Below are positions 34,562 through 42,875 of a stretch of DNA of 46,590 nucleotides, piece after piece. Numbering within the stretch: position 1 is the stretch's first letter; each line of letters opens with the position of its first letter. Both the position numbers and the translations under genes were made by a program. This DNA comes from Spirochaetota bacterium. Its GTDB lineage: Bacteria > Spirochaetota > UBA4802 > UB4802. The stretch spans positions 1 to 46,590 of the forward strand of contig JBFLZD010000028.1 of assembly GCA_040756435.1 (NCBI GenBank), read 5' to 3'. Under the pieces are notes generated by a model that saw only the letters and a program-made list of their open reading frames with translations, was not told the origin of the DNA and ran no database searches.

Positions 34562-34897
34562 ATGAATATAGTTCAAGTTGAATATCTTCATTGGGCGCCA
34601 TTGTTCTGGTTAGGAATTTTTTTTGGATTAGTTGTTGTGGTGATTATTATTGGCAAACTGTTTTTTAGGAATGATTATAATACAGTTGGTCAGCAAAGCC
34701 TTCCATTCTATTCGGGGACAAGCAATTCCCTGCTGCAACTGATCACCGCAAGCAGTTTATACTGGGGATTTAAGCATACGTTAGATGCCTATTTTTTAAT
34801 CATAAAGAGATTATTCATAAGTGATGTTGAAGATTTTATTCAATGGTTTATCATCATTGTTGCAGGCATGCTTCTTATACTGACTGGGGTACTATAG
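34562..34897 (+). CDS. mbhI: MbhI-like membrane subunit
   Basis: This 111-residue protein has two hydrophobic helices (about 12-32 and 90-110). Between them is a cytosolic segment with LPFYSGTSNSLLQLITASSLYWGFKH that fits MbhI, which anchors the hydrogenase peripheral arm to the antiporter. The start at 34562 is preferred to an upstream in-frame ATG at 34532 that would overlap mbhH; the spacer AAGGATACAGTG before 34562 is a reasonable ribosome binding site. The stop TAG shares its G with the GTG start of mbhJ. Confidence 0.82.
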   Translation: MNIVQVEYLHWAPLFWLGIFFGLVVVVIIIGKLFFRNDYNTVGQQSLPFYSGTSNSLLQLITASSLYWGFKHTLDAYFLIIKRLFISDVEDFIQWFIIIVAGMLLILTGVL

Positions 34898-35328
34898 TGA
34901 AAAATGTAAATTACCGGCATTTGAAGCGTTCATTGTGGGCTTACCATATAAATACAGGATCCTGCAATGCATGCGATATTGAAATATTGGCTACCCTCAT
35001 GCCACGGTATGACGCGGAGAGGTTTGGTATAAAGTTAGTTGGCAGCCCCCGGCATGCTGATGTGCTGCTTGTTACAGGAACCGTTACCGAAAAGATTAAA
35101 GACAATATCCTTCAGGTGTACGAACAGGTTCCCGAACCCAAGCTGGTTATTGTTATTGGAGGATGTGGCTCTACTAAAGGAGTATTCCAGGAATCCTATG
35201 CAATGGCAGGCCCGGTTGATGCAATAATACCTGTTGATGTGTATATACCAGGGTGCCCTCCAAGGCCTGAAGCTATCATTTATGGTATAGCAAAAGCATG
35301 GGAAAAACTGGAAAAATTGCAAAAATGA
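34897..35328 (+). CDS. mbhJ: Group 4 [NiFe] hydrogenase small subunit (MbhJ, NuoB-like)
   Basis: This 143-residue electron-transfer subunit carries only the proximal [4Fe-4S] cluster, as in other group 4 hydrogenases. The four cysteine ligands are visible: C23 and C26 in GSCNACDIE, C90 in IGGCGS and C120 in YIPGCPPRPE. There is no Tat signal peptide, which fits a cytoplasm-facing enzyme. The GTG start at 34897 is chosen because it overlaps the mbhI stop and gives the normal family length. An in-frame ATG 54 bases upstream lies inside mbhI and is unlikely. Confidence 0.93.
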   Translation: MKNVNYRHLKRSLWAYHINTGSCNACDIEILATLMPRYDAERFGIKLVGSPRHADVLLVTGTVTEKIKDNILQVYEQVPEPKLVIVIGGCGSTKGVFQESYAMAGPVDAIIPVDVYIPGCPPRPEAIIYGIAKAWEKLEKLQK

Positions 35329-35346
35329 TGTTATGGTATATATGCA

Positions 35347-35826
35347 ATGAAAACTGAACCTATAGTAACGGTATTACAGAATAAATTAGGAAGCCATATA
35401 CAGGCATCCCGTGAAAAGATTACCAATTATGGTAATGGAATTAACCGTATAACACTCTGGATCAGTATTGACAGGGAGTCTTTTCATTCGGCAATAGCAA
35501 TCCTGAAAACCATGGGAAGGTTGCATATATCAACCCCAATGCCCTATAAAGAGTATGAAGACCGTATTGAGCTTATATATCCGTTTGCGTTGAAAGAAAA
35601 AGATACTAAGTTTTCTGAAATCATGGTTATTATCTCGGTGGATATACCCAAAGACGATTTAAAGATAAGGACAATTACTGATATTGTTCCAGGAGCCCTT
35701 TTTATGGAGCGGGAAACCATGGAAATGATAGGTGTAGAAATTGAAGATATTCCTGACCCAAGAAGGCTTTTTACGGGCAACTATCTTCCTGATGGTGTTT
35801 ATCCGTTGAGGAACCAAAAAAAGTAA
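35347..35826 (+). CDS. mbhK: MbhK subunit (NuoC-like)
   Basis: This 159-residue cytoplasmic protein is related to NuoC, the 30-kDa subunit of complex I. It has the family segment DIVPGALFMERETMEMIGVEIEDIPDPRRLF near the C-terminus (ERE..D..G), which packs against the large subunit. The N-terminal part is weakly conserved, as usual. It has no cofactor motifs. It follows mbhJ by 18 bases and precedes mbhL by 12. Confidence 0.9.
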   Translation: MKTEPIVTVLQNKLGSHIQASREKITNYGNGINRITLWISIDRESFHSAIAILKTMGRLHISTPMPYKEYEDRIELIYPFALKEKDTKFSEIMVIISVDIPKDDLKIRTITDIVPGALFMERETMEMIGVEIEDIPDPRRLFTGNYLPDGVYPLRNQKK

Positions 35827-35838
35827 GGAACTAGTTAA

Positions 35839-37077
35839 ATGAAATCAGATATAACGTATCCATTAAATATTGGCCCCGTTCATCCAGCATTCAAGGAGCC
35901 CATTAAGTTCACGTTCAGGATTGAAGGGGAAAAGGTTGTTGGGGCTGATATTGATTTTGGGTATACACACAGGGCAATAGAGAGGATTGCCCAGGAAAGA
36001 AATTTCATACAGATAATCTATCTTCTTGAAAGGGTGTGTGGAATATGTTCGTTTTCACATCCCATGGCATATTGTCTTGCCATTGAAGATGTTGCAGGAA
36101 TAGAAGTGCCGCCTCGTGCGCGGTATATACGGACTATTGTTGGTGAACTGGAACGCCTGCACTCACATTTATTGTGGACTGGTGTTGCAGCTCATGAAAT
36201 TGGATTTGATACACTTTTTATGTACACATGGAATATCAGGGAGAAAGTCCTTGATTGTTTAGAAGAGCTTACCGGAAACCGCATTAATTATGCCATGCTT
36301 ACAATAGGTGGTGTGCGACGTGATATAACACCTGACAATGCACAAACTATTCATCAAATGCTTGAATACTATGAAGAGTTGTATAACAGAACTTCGGAAA
36401 TATTGCTTGATGATTTAACACTGAGAGCCAGGACCGAAGGAGTAGGAGTCCTGACTACAGAACAGGCTGAGCGATTATGCGCAGTGGGACCAACGGCCAG
36501 AGGTTCAGGATTAATGAAGGATGTTCGGGTTGATTATCCTGTGAATGCGTATTATGAGATACCATGGTTGAAGCCCATATCTCCACGGGATATAGGGAAG
36601 GAACCAATTGGTGATGTGTATGACAGGATGGCTGTGCGTGTGCTGGAGATACAGCAAGCAATAAAGATAATACAGTTCTGTATGGAAAACCTTCCCCAAG
36701 GGGACATTAACACCGGCAGTGGTGCCGTTAAGATGATTAATACACTGAAGAAGTTAGAAGGGGAGGGGATAGGACGGTATGAAGCTCCTCGTGGTGAGGT
36801 GTGCCACTATGTTATACTGGATAATCAGGAACATCCGGTTCAGATAAAAGTAAAGGCGCCAACATATTCCAATGGGTTTGCCTGGGCGCCAATGCTTACC
36901 AATATTGAAATAGCTGATATCCCAATAGTCATTGCTTCAATTGATCCATGTGTGGCATGTGCTGATAGGATGACGTATGTGCAAACTGATGGAAGTAGCA
37001 CAACCATATCCTGGGAAGAATTGCATGCAAAAAGTATACAGAAATATAAAGGGGCACGCAAACGATGTATGAAGTGA
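35839..37077 (+). CDS. mbhL: Group 4 [NiFe] hydrogenase large subunit (MbhL, NuoD-like)
   Basis: This is the catalytic subunit of H2 evolution or oxidation, 412 residues. Both CxxC pairs that hold the NiFe(CN)2CO centre are intact: C67-G-I-C70 in ERVCGICSFSHP and C371-V-A-C374 in SIDPCVACADR. This separates it from NuoD of complex I and from Mbs/Mrp-like sulfur reductases, where one or more of these Cys are lost. A 35-residue tail follows R377; in some group 4 enzymes such a tail is removed after nickel insertion and in others it stays, and no protease gene is in the window. AAGGA lies before the ATG. HypA, encoded at 13.9 kb, should serve its maturation. Confidence 0.95.
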   Translation: MKSDITYPLNIGPVHPAFKEPIKFTFRIEGEKVVGADIDFGYTHRAIERIAQERNFIQIIYLLERVCGICSFSHPMAYCLAIEDVAGIEVPPRARYIRTIVGELERLHSHLLWTGVAAHEIGFDTLFMYTWNIREKVLDCLEELTGNRINYAMLTIGGVRRDITPDNAQTIHQMLEYYEELYNRTSEILLDDLTLRARTEGVGVLTTEQAERLCAVGPTARGSGLMKDVRVDYPVNAYYEIPWLKPISPRDIGKEPIGDVYDRMAVRVLEIQQAIKIIQFCMENLPQGDINTGSGAVKMINTLKKLEGEGIGRYEAPRGEVCHYVILDNQEHPVQIKVKAPTYSNGFAWAPMLTNIEIADIPIVIASIDPCVACADRMTYVQTDGSSTTISWEELHAKSIQKYKGARKRCMK

Positions 37078-38078
37078 TAGGTGTGGCGATAGCTATCGTA
37101 ATTGCAGGTGTAATTGCAGGGCTGTTTCTGAAAGGGATTGATAGAAAACTTGCAGCTTTTATGCAGTCAAGGATTGGGCCACCTATCGCACAGCCGATAT
37201 ATGATATTTTGAAATTAATGCAGAAGCAGACAATTATTCCGGCAACATCAGTGCGGTGGTTGTTTACCGGGGCACCACTGATTGCACTTACTTCAAGCAT
37301 CCTGTTATTACTTTATATTTCCCTTTCCTATGTGTGTTATATAATCGGATTGCAAAGCCCTGTACAGGGTGACCTGATAGTTATACTTTATCTTATTCTT
37401 TTACAATCTATTGCTATAATCAGTGGGGCTTTTGCTTCAGGATCACCATATGCATCTATAGGTGCCCAGCGTGAAATGGTTATTTTAATGAGCACCGAAT
37501 TGCCTATCGCTGTAGTTGTGGTGAGCATAGCCTGGCATGTAGCCGACAGTATGTATAATCCATTTGCCTTACAATCTCTGTTTGAATATACATTATGGCA
37601 TCACGCCGGAGCATTTGGAGTTCTTGGTGGTATTTTGCTGTTTCTTACTATGATACTTGTTCTGCCTGCTGAAATGTCTAAGGTGCCATTTGATCAGGCT
37701 GAGGCTGAGACAGAAATAGCAGAAGGTATGATGGTTGAGTATTCGGGGAAGTTGCTGGCATTTTTGCTTTTAAGTGATGCGTTTAAAGCACTGTCATTTT
37801 CGGCTTTGATAGTTATATTATTTTTCCCCTATACATTTACAAGTTTGTTTGGGCTGTCCTTTTCCATTGGTGGTTATAGTATTATTCCACTGGTTGAAAT
37901 AATCTTTTTTTTAGGTAAAGTTATCTTTATATATAGTATTGGAGTAACTGTAATCAGGGTAATTATGGCACGGTTAAAGATTTCTCAGGTAGCTAAAGTG
38001 TTTCTGTTTGCAGTGTCAGCTATAAGTATTATTGGAATGGTGCTCATTATGTTAGATCCAAAGATGAAAATGATATGA
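37065..38078 (+). CDS. mbhM: Hydrogenase membrane subunit MbhM (NuoH-like)
   Basis: This 337-residue protein with about eight transmembrane helices is related to NuoH. It joins the hydrogenase arm to the membrane arm. Conserved text includes RIGPPIAQPIYDILKLMQK in the first cytoplasmic loop and the acidic VPFDQAEAETEIAEGMMVEYSGK loop, a key part of the energy-coupling region. The start lies inside the last codons of mbhL (13-base overlap), and mbhN starts 10 bases after its stop. Confidence 0.93.
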   Translation: MYEVIGVAIAIVIAGVIAGLFLKGIDRKLAAFMQSRIGPPIAQPIYDILKLMQKQTIIPATSVRWLFTGAPLIALTSSILLLLYISLSYVCYIIGLQSPVQGDLIVILYLILLQSIAIISGAFASGSPYASIGAQREMVILMSTELPIAVVVVSIAWHVADSMYNPFALQSLFEYTLWHHAGAFGVLGGILLFLTMILVLPAEMSKVPFDQAEAETEIAEGMMVEYSGKLLAFLLLSDAFKALSFSALIVILFFPYTFTSLFGLSFSIGGYSIIPLVEIIFFLGKVIFIYSIGVTVIRVIMARLKISQVAKVFLFAVSAISIIGMVLIMLDPKMKMI

Positions 38079-38088
38079 AAGGTGAGCC

Positions 38089-38556
38089 ATGTTAGGAATG
38101 GTATATAAAGTGGTGGAGCAATTGTTTGCAAAAAAATCCACAAATTATTTCCCTTCAAAATATATACTGGAAGATACAGCAACTACTCTCAATAAAGGTG
38201 CAATACATCCACCTATTGCGGTGAAAGAAGGTTTCAGAGGCAGATTAGAGTATAATGTTGAGACTTGTACCGGTTGTGGATTATGCAGCAAGGTATGCCC
38301 TGCCAATGCTATTGAATTATATCCTGCTCTCATTAATGATAAAAAAACAAAACGAATTGTAATATATTTATCACGGTGCACCTACTGTCAGGAGTGTGTT
38401 ACTATTTGTCCCAAAAATTCAATACAGATTACTTCACATTTTTGCATGGCTGATTACAATAAATATAATGCTTCTCTGGTTGTTGGTTTTGAACACAGAC
38501 AGAAATTTGAAATAAAAGAAGAAGGATCCACGGATGTTCAAAAAGAAGGAGATTGA
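38089..38556 (+). CDS. mbhN: Ferredoxin-like subunit MbhN (NuoI-like)
   Basis: This 155-residue iron-sulfur subunit passes electrons, probably from soluble ferredoxin, to the small subunit. It carries two [4Fe-4S] motifs: CTGCGLCSKVCPANA near residues 62-76 and CTYCQECVTICPKNS near 101-115. No NADH-binding partner (NuoE/F type) is encoded nearby, so ferredoxin is the likely donor or acceptor. Its last 23 bases overlap the MoaD-like gene in another frame. Confidence 0.93.
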   Translation: MLGMVYKVVEQLFAKKSTNYFPSKYILEDTATTLNKGAIHPPIAVKEGFRGRLEYNVETCTGCGLCSKVCPANAIELYPALINDKKTKRIVIYLSRCTYCQECVTICPKNSIQITSHFCMADYNKYNASLVVGFEHRQKFEIKEEGSTDVQKEGD

Positions 38557-38797
38557 GATAAAAGTTAAATTGTATAGCGGGTTACATAAAGAAGCCAGCA
38601 TTGACAGGTATAACCCGGATGAAGGATATATACTAAAAATTCCTAAAGGTTCCCGTGTAAGGTATGTGGTAAAACAGTTAGGATTACCCGATATCTACTC
38701 ACTGGCATATTTTTGTAACGGCCAACGTATTGGGATTTTTACAAGGCTGCATGAAGGCGATGAACTTTCATGCTTCAGGCCTTCCGGTGGAGGCTGA
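38534..38797 (+). CDS. MoaD/ThiS-like sulfur-carrier protein
   Basis: This 87-residue small beta-grasp protein ends in the double-glycine tail typical of sulfur carriers (RPSGGG). Such proteins are adenylylated and thiocarboxylated at the terminal Gly and then give sulfur to molybdopterin, thiamin or tRNA. The body has a beta-hairpin start (EIEIKVKLYSG) and a late HEGDELSCF strand, as in MoaD. It is the last gene of the hydrogenase operon and overlaps mbhN by 23 bases, so it is surely cotranscribed. It lies 1 base from the convergent TtcA-like gene. A role in tungsten or molybdenum cofactor, or in tRNA thiolation, is possible; the sequence does not decide. Confidence 0.8.
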   Translation: MFKKKEIEIKVKLYSGLHKEASIDRYNPDEGYILKIPKGSRVRYVVKQLGLPDIYSLAYFCNGQRIGIFTRLHEGDELSCFRPSGGG

Positions 38798-38798
38798 T

Positions 38799-39524
38799 TT
38801 ACAGCAGGTATTCATCGTCCCTGTGGCTTAATGATCTGAAAATGCTTGATTGTGCGCCTTTCACCGATTTATTGATAATTTTTAATAGTTCTTTTGTCTG
38901 TTTTCGCTTGGTTGTATCCTTATAGGGACAATCATTTTCCAAAGGCACAATCGGTAGTGCGTTGCAATATCCTTTCACTTCTGCTTCCGTGAGAAATGCT
39001 AGTGGCCTGATTATCTCCAATGTGCCATTGAACATTTTTAATTTTGGCGGCATTGTCGATAGTTTCCCATGATAGAACATATTCATAAAAAAAGTGACGA
39101 TAATATCATCCTGATTATGACCAAAGGCAATTTTTTTGCACTGAAGTTGGGCGGCAGTTTCAAACAAAGCTTTTCTCCTGAACCATGAACAGACAAAACA
39201 TGGTGATGAATTTTTGTCAGAAAGATCTAATGTTATTTCTTTTACGTATAATGGTATACTGTAATGATGGCAGTATGTCTTAAGTGTTTCAATAGTTTCT
39301 TTGTTATGAAAGTTTGTAATACAGACATGGCAGCAATACAAATTATATGTAATGGGAATGTGGTGTAAACGACGATGTAATGCATCCATCAAAACCAGAG
39401 AATCTTTCCCACCTGAAAGAGCAATGAGTACATTATCATTTGCTCCAATCATGCTGTAGGTATTTATGGCTTTGCCAACAAGTTTTAAAAGTTTTGCAAT
39501 GAGTTTGTTTGTTTGAGTACTCAT
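38799..39524 (-). CDS. ttcA: TtcA-type tRNA sulfurtransferase
   Basis: This 241-residue ATP pyrophosphatase belongs to the TtcA/TtuA family, which thiolates tRNA bases (2-thiocytidine at position 32 for TtcA). The PP-loop SGGKDS is at residues 37-42. The ligands of the [4Fe-4S] cluster are C109 and C112 (SPCFVCSWFRR) and C199 (NDCPY), at the spacing of E. coli TtcA. GHNQDD near 135-140 completes the active site. It lacks the N-terminal zinc-finger pairs of TtuA, which favours TtcA. It is convergent with the MoaD-like gene and divergent from the cheY-like gene, with about 108 bases between. Confidence 0.85.
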   Translation of the reverse strand: MSTQTNKLIAKLLKLVGKAINTYSMIGANDNVLIALSGGKDSLVLMDALHRRLHHIPITYNLYCCHVCITNFHNKETIETLKTYCHHYSIPLYVKEITLDLSDKNSSPCFVCSWFRRKALFETAAQLQCKKIAFGHNQDDIIVTFFMNMFYHGKLSTMPPKLKMFNGTLEIIRPLAFLTEAEVKGYCNALPIVPLENDCPYKDTTKRKQTKELLKIINKSVKGAQSSIFRSLSHRDDEYLL

Positions 39525-39632
39525 AATAAAGCCTTGACGTAAAGATTATGGTATGATTAAGTAGTGTTTGGACAGGAGTAGATGTCAATAGAATTTGTAC
39601 GTAATTATCATAGTGAATGCAGAGGTTTTGTA

Positions 39633-39989
39633 ATGGCTCGTTGTATGATAGTTGATGATTCAAGTTTTATGCGCCGTATTATCAAACAGACATTAGTAGA
39701 AGCTGGTCATGAAGTAGTGGCTGAGGTTGATAATGGCCTTGAAGCCCTGGAAAAATACAGAGAAATACTGCCTGATGTGGTTACAATGGATATTACCATG
39801 TGGGGTAAAGATGGCCTGGAAGCAATATCTGAAATAACCGATAGTTACCCGGATGCCAAAATTATTGTGATATCAGCATTAAATGAAAGAACGTTGAAAA
39901 TAAATGAAAAAGATATCAAAGCCCGTGTGTTTTTAACCAAGCCGTTTGAAAAAAAAGAGCTGTTAGAGGCAATCAATAAAGTCCTGTAA
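39633..39989 (+). CDS. CheY-like single-domain response regulator
   Basis: This 118-residue receiver domain has all functional residues: the acidic pair D8-D9, phospho-acceptor D53 in VVTMDITM, and Lys in FLTKPFEKKE. The usual MPxMDG after the phospho-Asp is MWGKDG here, so the conserved Pro is replaced. There is no output domain. The start at 39633 is chosen because it gives the family N-terminus and has AGAGG 8 bases upstream; an upstream in-frame ATG (39582) would add 17 unrelated residues. The cyclic-nucleotide-binding gene follows by 1 base. No chemotaxis or flagellar genes are nearby. Confidence 0.9.
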   Translation: MARCMIVDDSSFMRRIIKQTLVEAGHEVVAEVDNGLEALEKYREILPDVVTMDITMWGKDGLEAISEITDSYPDAKIIVISALNERTLKINEKDIKARVFLTKPFEKKELLEAINKVL

Positions 39990-39990
39990 C

Positions 39991-41037
39991 ATGGAAGAGC
40001 AATTATTACAATTATATAAAAAAAATGCTGTGGCAGATAGTGCATATTTAATTGCTGATGGCAAGGCATATTTATTTGTTACAGAAGCTGATAAATATCT
40101 TTTGCAGGGCAAAAATCTAATTATTGGTGCCACTGAACTGGTGTTGGGAGCAAAAACTAATGAAAATATAGTAAGGATTGAGACAGCTTTAGCGCTTAAA
40201 GGAACAACAATAAAAAAAATTCCTGCTGCAACACTTGTACAGGGATTGGACAATAGTGCTTTTGCCATGAATCTGGCAATTGTTGAAGCTAAAATTGTAG
40301 TTCTAACCAATGAAATCCTGAAAAAAGATTTGCAGTTGGATTCACAGCTTTTAAAAGAAAAAAACATATGTATTGAATATTATTCAATCATTCAATCTCT
40401 CCAAAAAGAATATGATAAAAGAAGGCTTCCCTGGATAAAAGAGCTTATAGAAAAATATAAAACCAGTTTGATATATAAAAAAGGTGAAGCATTTACACGA
40501 GCAGCAGAATCAATAAAAGTTGAAACACCTCGGGAGCTTTCTTCAAACACTGTGGAATTTCCTGCAGGTTCTGTGTTATGCCAGGAAGGCAGCATTGGCG
40601 ATTTTATGTATATCCTGGAATCAGGCCAGCTTGAAGTATATATACAGAATGCAAAAGTTGCCACGATAGCTGAAAGAGGCACAGTCATTGGTGAAATAGC
40701 AATGTTACTTTCCATGCCGCGTACTGCCACACTGAAAGCCCAAAATACAGTTCTTGTTACAAAAGTAACCAAAGATGATTTAAAAAAATCTTCCTCACCA
40801 CAGCTTATACAGATGTTACTGGTTTCACTTGCCAAGAAACATCAGGCAAACGTAATACATATTGAAGATATTAATGAGAAAAAAGCTCTTGCCTATGCAG
40901 AAAAGAAAGAGCAAGAGCCTCATAAAACAGATATTCACCGGTATATCAATGAACTATCGCAGCTTAAAAGTGCATTAGAAAAAACAATCAACACTAAACA
41001 GGCTGATTATTTAGAGTATATATTGAAAGATAAATAA
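39991..41037 (+). CDS. Cyclic-nucleotide-binding domain protein
   Basis: This 348-residue protein has a canonical cNMP domain at about 185-300, with the beta-roll text FPAGSVLCQEGSIGDFMYILESGQLEVY and the phosphate-binding cassette GEIAMLLSMPRTATLKA, whose Glu and Arg suggest real nucleotide binding. The first 100 residues look like a second, degenerate cNMP fold. There is no DNA-binding or kinase domain; the C-terminus is helical and charged. It starts 1 base after the CheY-like gene, so both probably act in one pathway. It converges on the PadR gene. Confidence 0.87.
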   Translation: MEEQLLQLYKKNAVADSAYLIADGKAYLFVTEADKYLLQGKNLIIGATELVLGAKTNENIVRIETALALKGTTIKKIPAATLVQGLDNSAFAMNLAIVEAKIVVLTNEILKKDLQLDSQLLKEKNICIEYYSIIQSLQKEYDKRRLPWIKELIEKYKTSLIYKKGEAFTRAAESIKVETPRELSSNTVEFPAGSVLCQEGSIGDFMYILESGQLEVYIQNAKVATIAERGTVIGEIAMLLSMPRTATLKAQNTVLVTKVTKDDLKKSSSPQLIQMLLVSLAKKHQANVIHIEDINEKKALAYAEKKEQEPHKTDIHRYINELSQLKSALEKTINTKQADYLEYILKDK

Positions 41038-41039
41038 AA

Positions 41040-41573
41040 TTATTCTACCTCTGTCAGTACTTCACCTTTCTTTAATGATCTCAACCAGTTCAGCTCAGCT
41101 TTTAAATGATTTTCCAGATAGGTGTACACATGTAACTGAGAAGCTGGTGATGTATTCTTTGATTCAGCATCAATCTTTTCACGCAAAGCATTCATCTTTT
41201 CTTTGATATGTTCTACGCGATCTTCAATGAACTGTTCGCGTTGTTCAGGTGAAAGAGAATTTAAAAACATCAGAACTATATCAATATCAAAATGTATGAA
41301 ATTATGGTCAAAATACTGTTTTAACATCTTCTTATAGTACTTTCTTCCATCTGGCAATATTTGGTATATATACCGCTCAGGATTTCCGCCTTCTTTTTCA
41401 GTTCCAATTTTTTTAACCCAGCCATTGTCCAGGGCTTTTTTTATTGCATAGTAAATAGAACCAAATTTAATATCAACATAATCTTCAAGGCGTTCAACAA
41501 TCCTTTTCTTAATTTCATAGCCATAAAGATTTTCCTCCATAAGGAGCCCCAATATGGTAATTTCTATTTTCAT
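41040..41573 (-). CDS. PadR-family transcriptional regulator
   Basis: This 177-residue regulator has the PadR winged helix-turn-helix at the N-terminus (ILGLLMEENLYGYEIKKRIVERL, GSIYYAIKKALDNGWVKK, ERYIYQILPDGRKYY) and a helical C-terminal dimerisation domain. PadR proteins usually repress nearby transport or stress genes in response to small molecules. Its own target is unclear, since the neighbours are a convergent cNMP gene and the ruv operon. A GAGAGGTAGG ribosome binding site precedes the ATG. The 194-base AT-rich stretch to its right should hold its promoter. Confidence 0.92.
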   Translation of the reverse strand: MKIEITILGLLMEENLYGYEIKKRIVERLEDYVDIKFGSIYYAIKKALDNGWVKKIGTEKEGGNPERYIYQILPDGRKYYKKMLKQYFDHNFIHFDIDIVLMFLNSLSPEQREQFIEDRVEHIKEKMNALREKIDAESKNTSPASQLHVYTYLENHLKAELNWLRSLKKGEVLTEVE

Positions 41574-41767
41574 ACCTACCTCTCTATAAAAATTAAATTA
41601 TTTCTTTTAAAATACAATGAAGATTGAAAAAAAGCAATAATATTATTGTATGTTTATAAAAATATTTTAAAAATAATTTAAATTAGATTATATAAATATG
41701 ACTTTATATATAATTATATTTAATATAGTTTAATTTTACTATTTTAATATATCATAACTACTCTGGA

Positions 41768-42355
41768 TTATTTAGATAGTTGTTTTAATGACAAACGGAT
41801 AATAGTTTCACTGTTATGTAAGTCGGGATGTTGTGCCAGTATAGAAGAAACAGTGGATAAAGCCTGTTTTTCATCAAATCCTAACGAAACCAATGCTTCA
41901 ATAGCATCATTCATATAAGGTTTTGTAGCAGATTCCTGAGACAGGATGGTGTCTAATTTTTTTAATTTTCTTTTTAATTCAAAAATAATTTTTTCACTTT
42001 TGCTCTGACCTATGCCCGGGATGGATTTAAATGCCGTTATTTGGTCATTTTTTACAGACGATAGTACCTGCTGAGGAGTCATGGATGATAAAATTGAAAT
42101 TGCTATTGACGGGCCTATTCCAGAAATTGTCAGCAGTAGCGAAAATATCTGTTGCTCTTCTTCAGAGTTAAAACCGTACAACGATATAGCATTTTCCCTT
42201 ACCACCATATGAATGAAAAGTTCAGCACTGGTAGCTGTATTGATTTTTTCATAGGTTGAAAGGGGGATATGTATTTCATAGCCTACACCCTGAACATCAA
42301 GAACAACCCTGGTAGGCTTACAAGAAAGTATAGTTCCCTTTAAAAAAGCTATCAT
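41768..42355 (-). CDS. ruvA: Holliday junction branch migration protein RuvA
   Basis: This 195-residue RuvA binds four-way junctions as a tetramer and loads the RuvB motor. The N-terminal OB domain (MIAFLKGTILSCKPTRVVLDVQGVGYE) is followed by two helix-hairpin-helix motifs (SGIGPSIAISILS and SIPGIGQSKSEKIIFELK) and the C-terminal RuvB-binding domain with EALVSLGFDEKQA. It follows ruvC by 22 bases. ruvB is not in the window, although it is often next to ruvA. Confidence 0.95.
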   Translation of the reverse strand: MIAFLKGTILSCKPTRVVLDVQGVGYEIHIPLSTYEKINTATSAELFIHMVVRENAISLYGFNSEEEQQIFSLLLTISGIGPSIAISILSSMTPQQVLSSVKNDQITAFKSIPGIGQSKSEKIIFELKRKLKKLDTILSQESATKPYMNDAIEALVSLGFDEKQALSTVSSILAQHPDLHNSETIIRLSLKQLSK

Positions 42356-42377
42356 AGTATGTTTCAGTAAACCCTTT

Positions 42378-42869
42378 TTATGATGAAATATTTTTTTGGA
42401 TTATTGAATAACCTGGTAATGCTAAACAATGGCATACTGCAATAGCAAGGGCATCGAATGCATCATCATGCTGTATGATTTCAGGGGCCTTTAATATTTT
42501 TTTTACCATGGTTGTAATCTGATCTTTTGAAGAATGTCCGTAACCCGTTATTGATTGCTTTATCTGTACAGGTGTATATTCAGTATACGGTATATTGTGC
42601 TGAGCCAGCAATAATTTTATCACACCAATCACCTGTGCAACGGGAATAGCTGTTTTAACATTCTTATTGAAAAAGAGTTTTTCAATTCCACAGGATATGG
42701 GGTTATATTTTATTATGATATCTGATAATGCAGTGTATATGCATAACAAACGATTTTCATCAGTGGGCTTTGTTTCTATAACACCACAATCTATATAGGA
42801 AAAAGCATCATTAATGATAGCCCAGCCGCAACGCCCATATCCTGGATCAATGCCAAGTAAATAAGCCAC
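42378..42869 (-). CDS. ruvC: Holliday junction resolvase RuvC
   Basis: This 163-residue endonuclease cuts Holliday junctions symmetrically. The four acidic catalytic residues are visible: Asp in GIDPGYGRCG, Glu in CGIEKLFF, and two Asp in the QHDDAFDALAIA segment near the C-terminus. The start at 42869 follows the yebC stop (42876) by 6 bases, in the common yebC-ruvC-ruvA arrangement. Confidence 0.95.
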   Translation of the reverse strand: MAYLLGIDPGYGRCGWAIINDAFSYIDCGVIETKPTDENRLLCIYTALSDIIIKYNPISCGIEKLFFNKNVKTAIPVAQVIGVIKLLLAQHNIPYTEYTPVQIKQSITGYGHSSKDQITTMVKKILKAPEIIQHDDAFDALAIAVCHCLALPGYSIIQKNISS

Positions 42870-42875
42870 GAAATA

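Noticed and set aside
30363-38556. Respiratory complex I or a plain Mrp antiporter
   Set aside because: MbhL keeps both CxxC pairs for NiFe, the order is that of mbh, and no NuoE/F/G or quinone-specific subunits are present.
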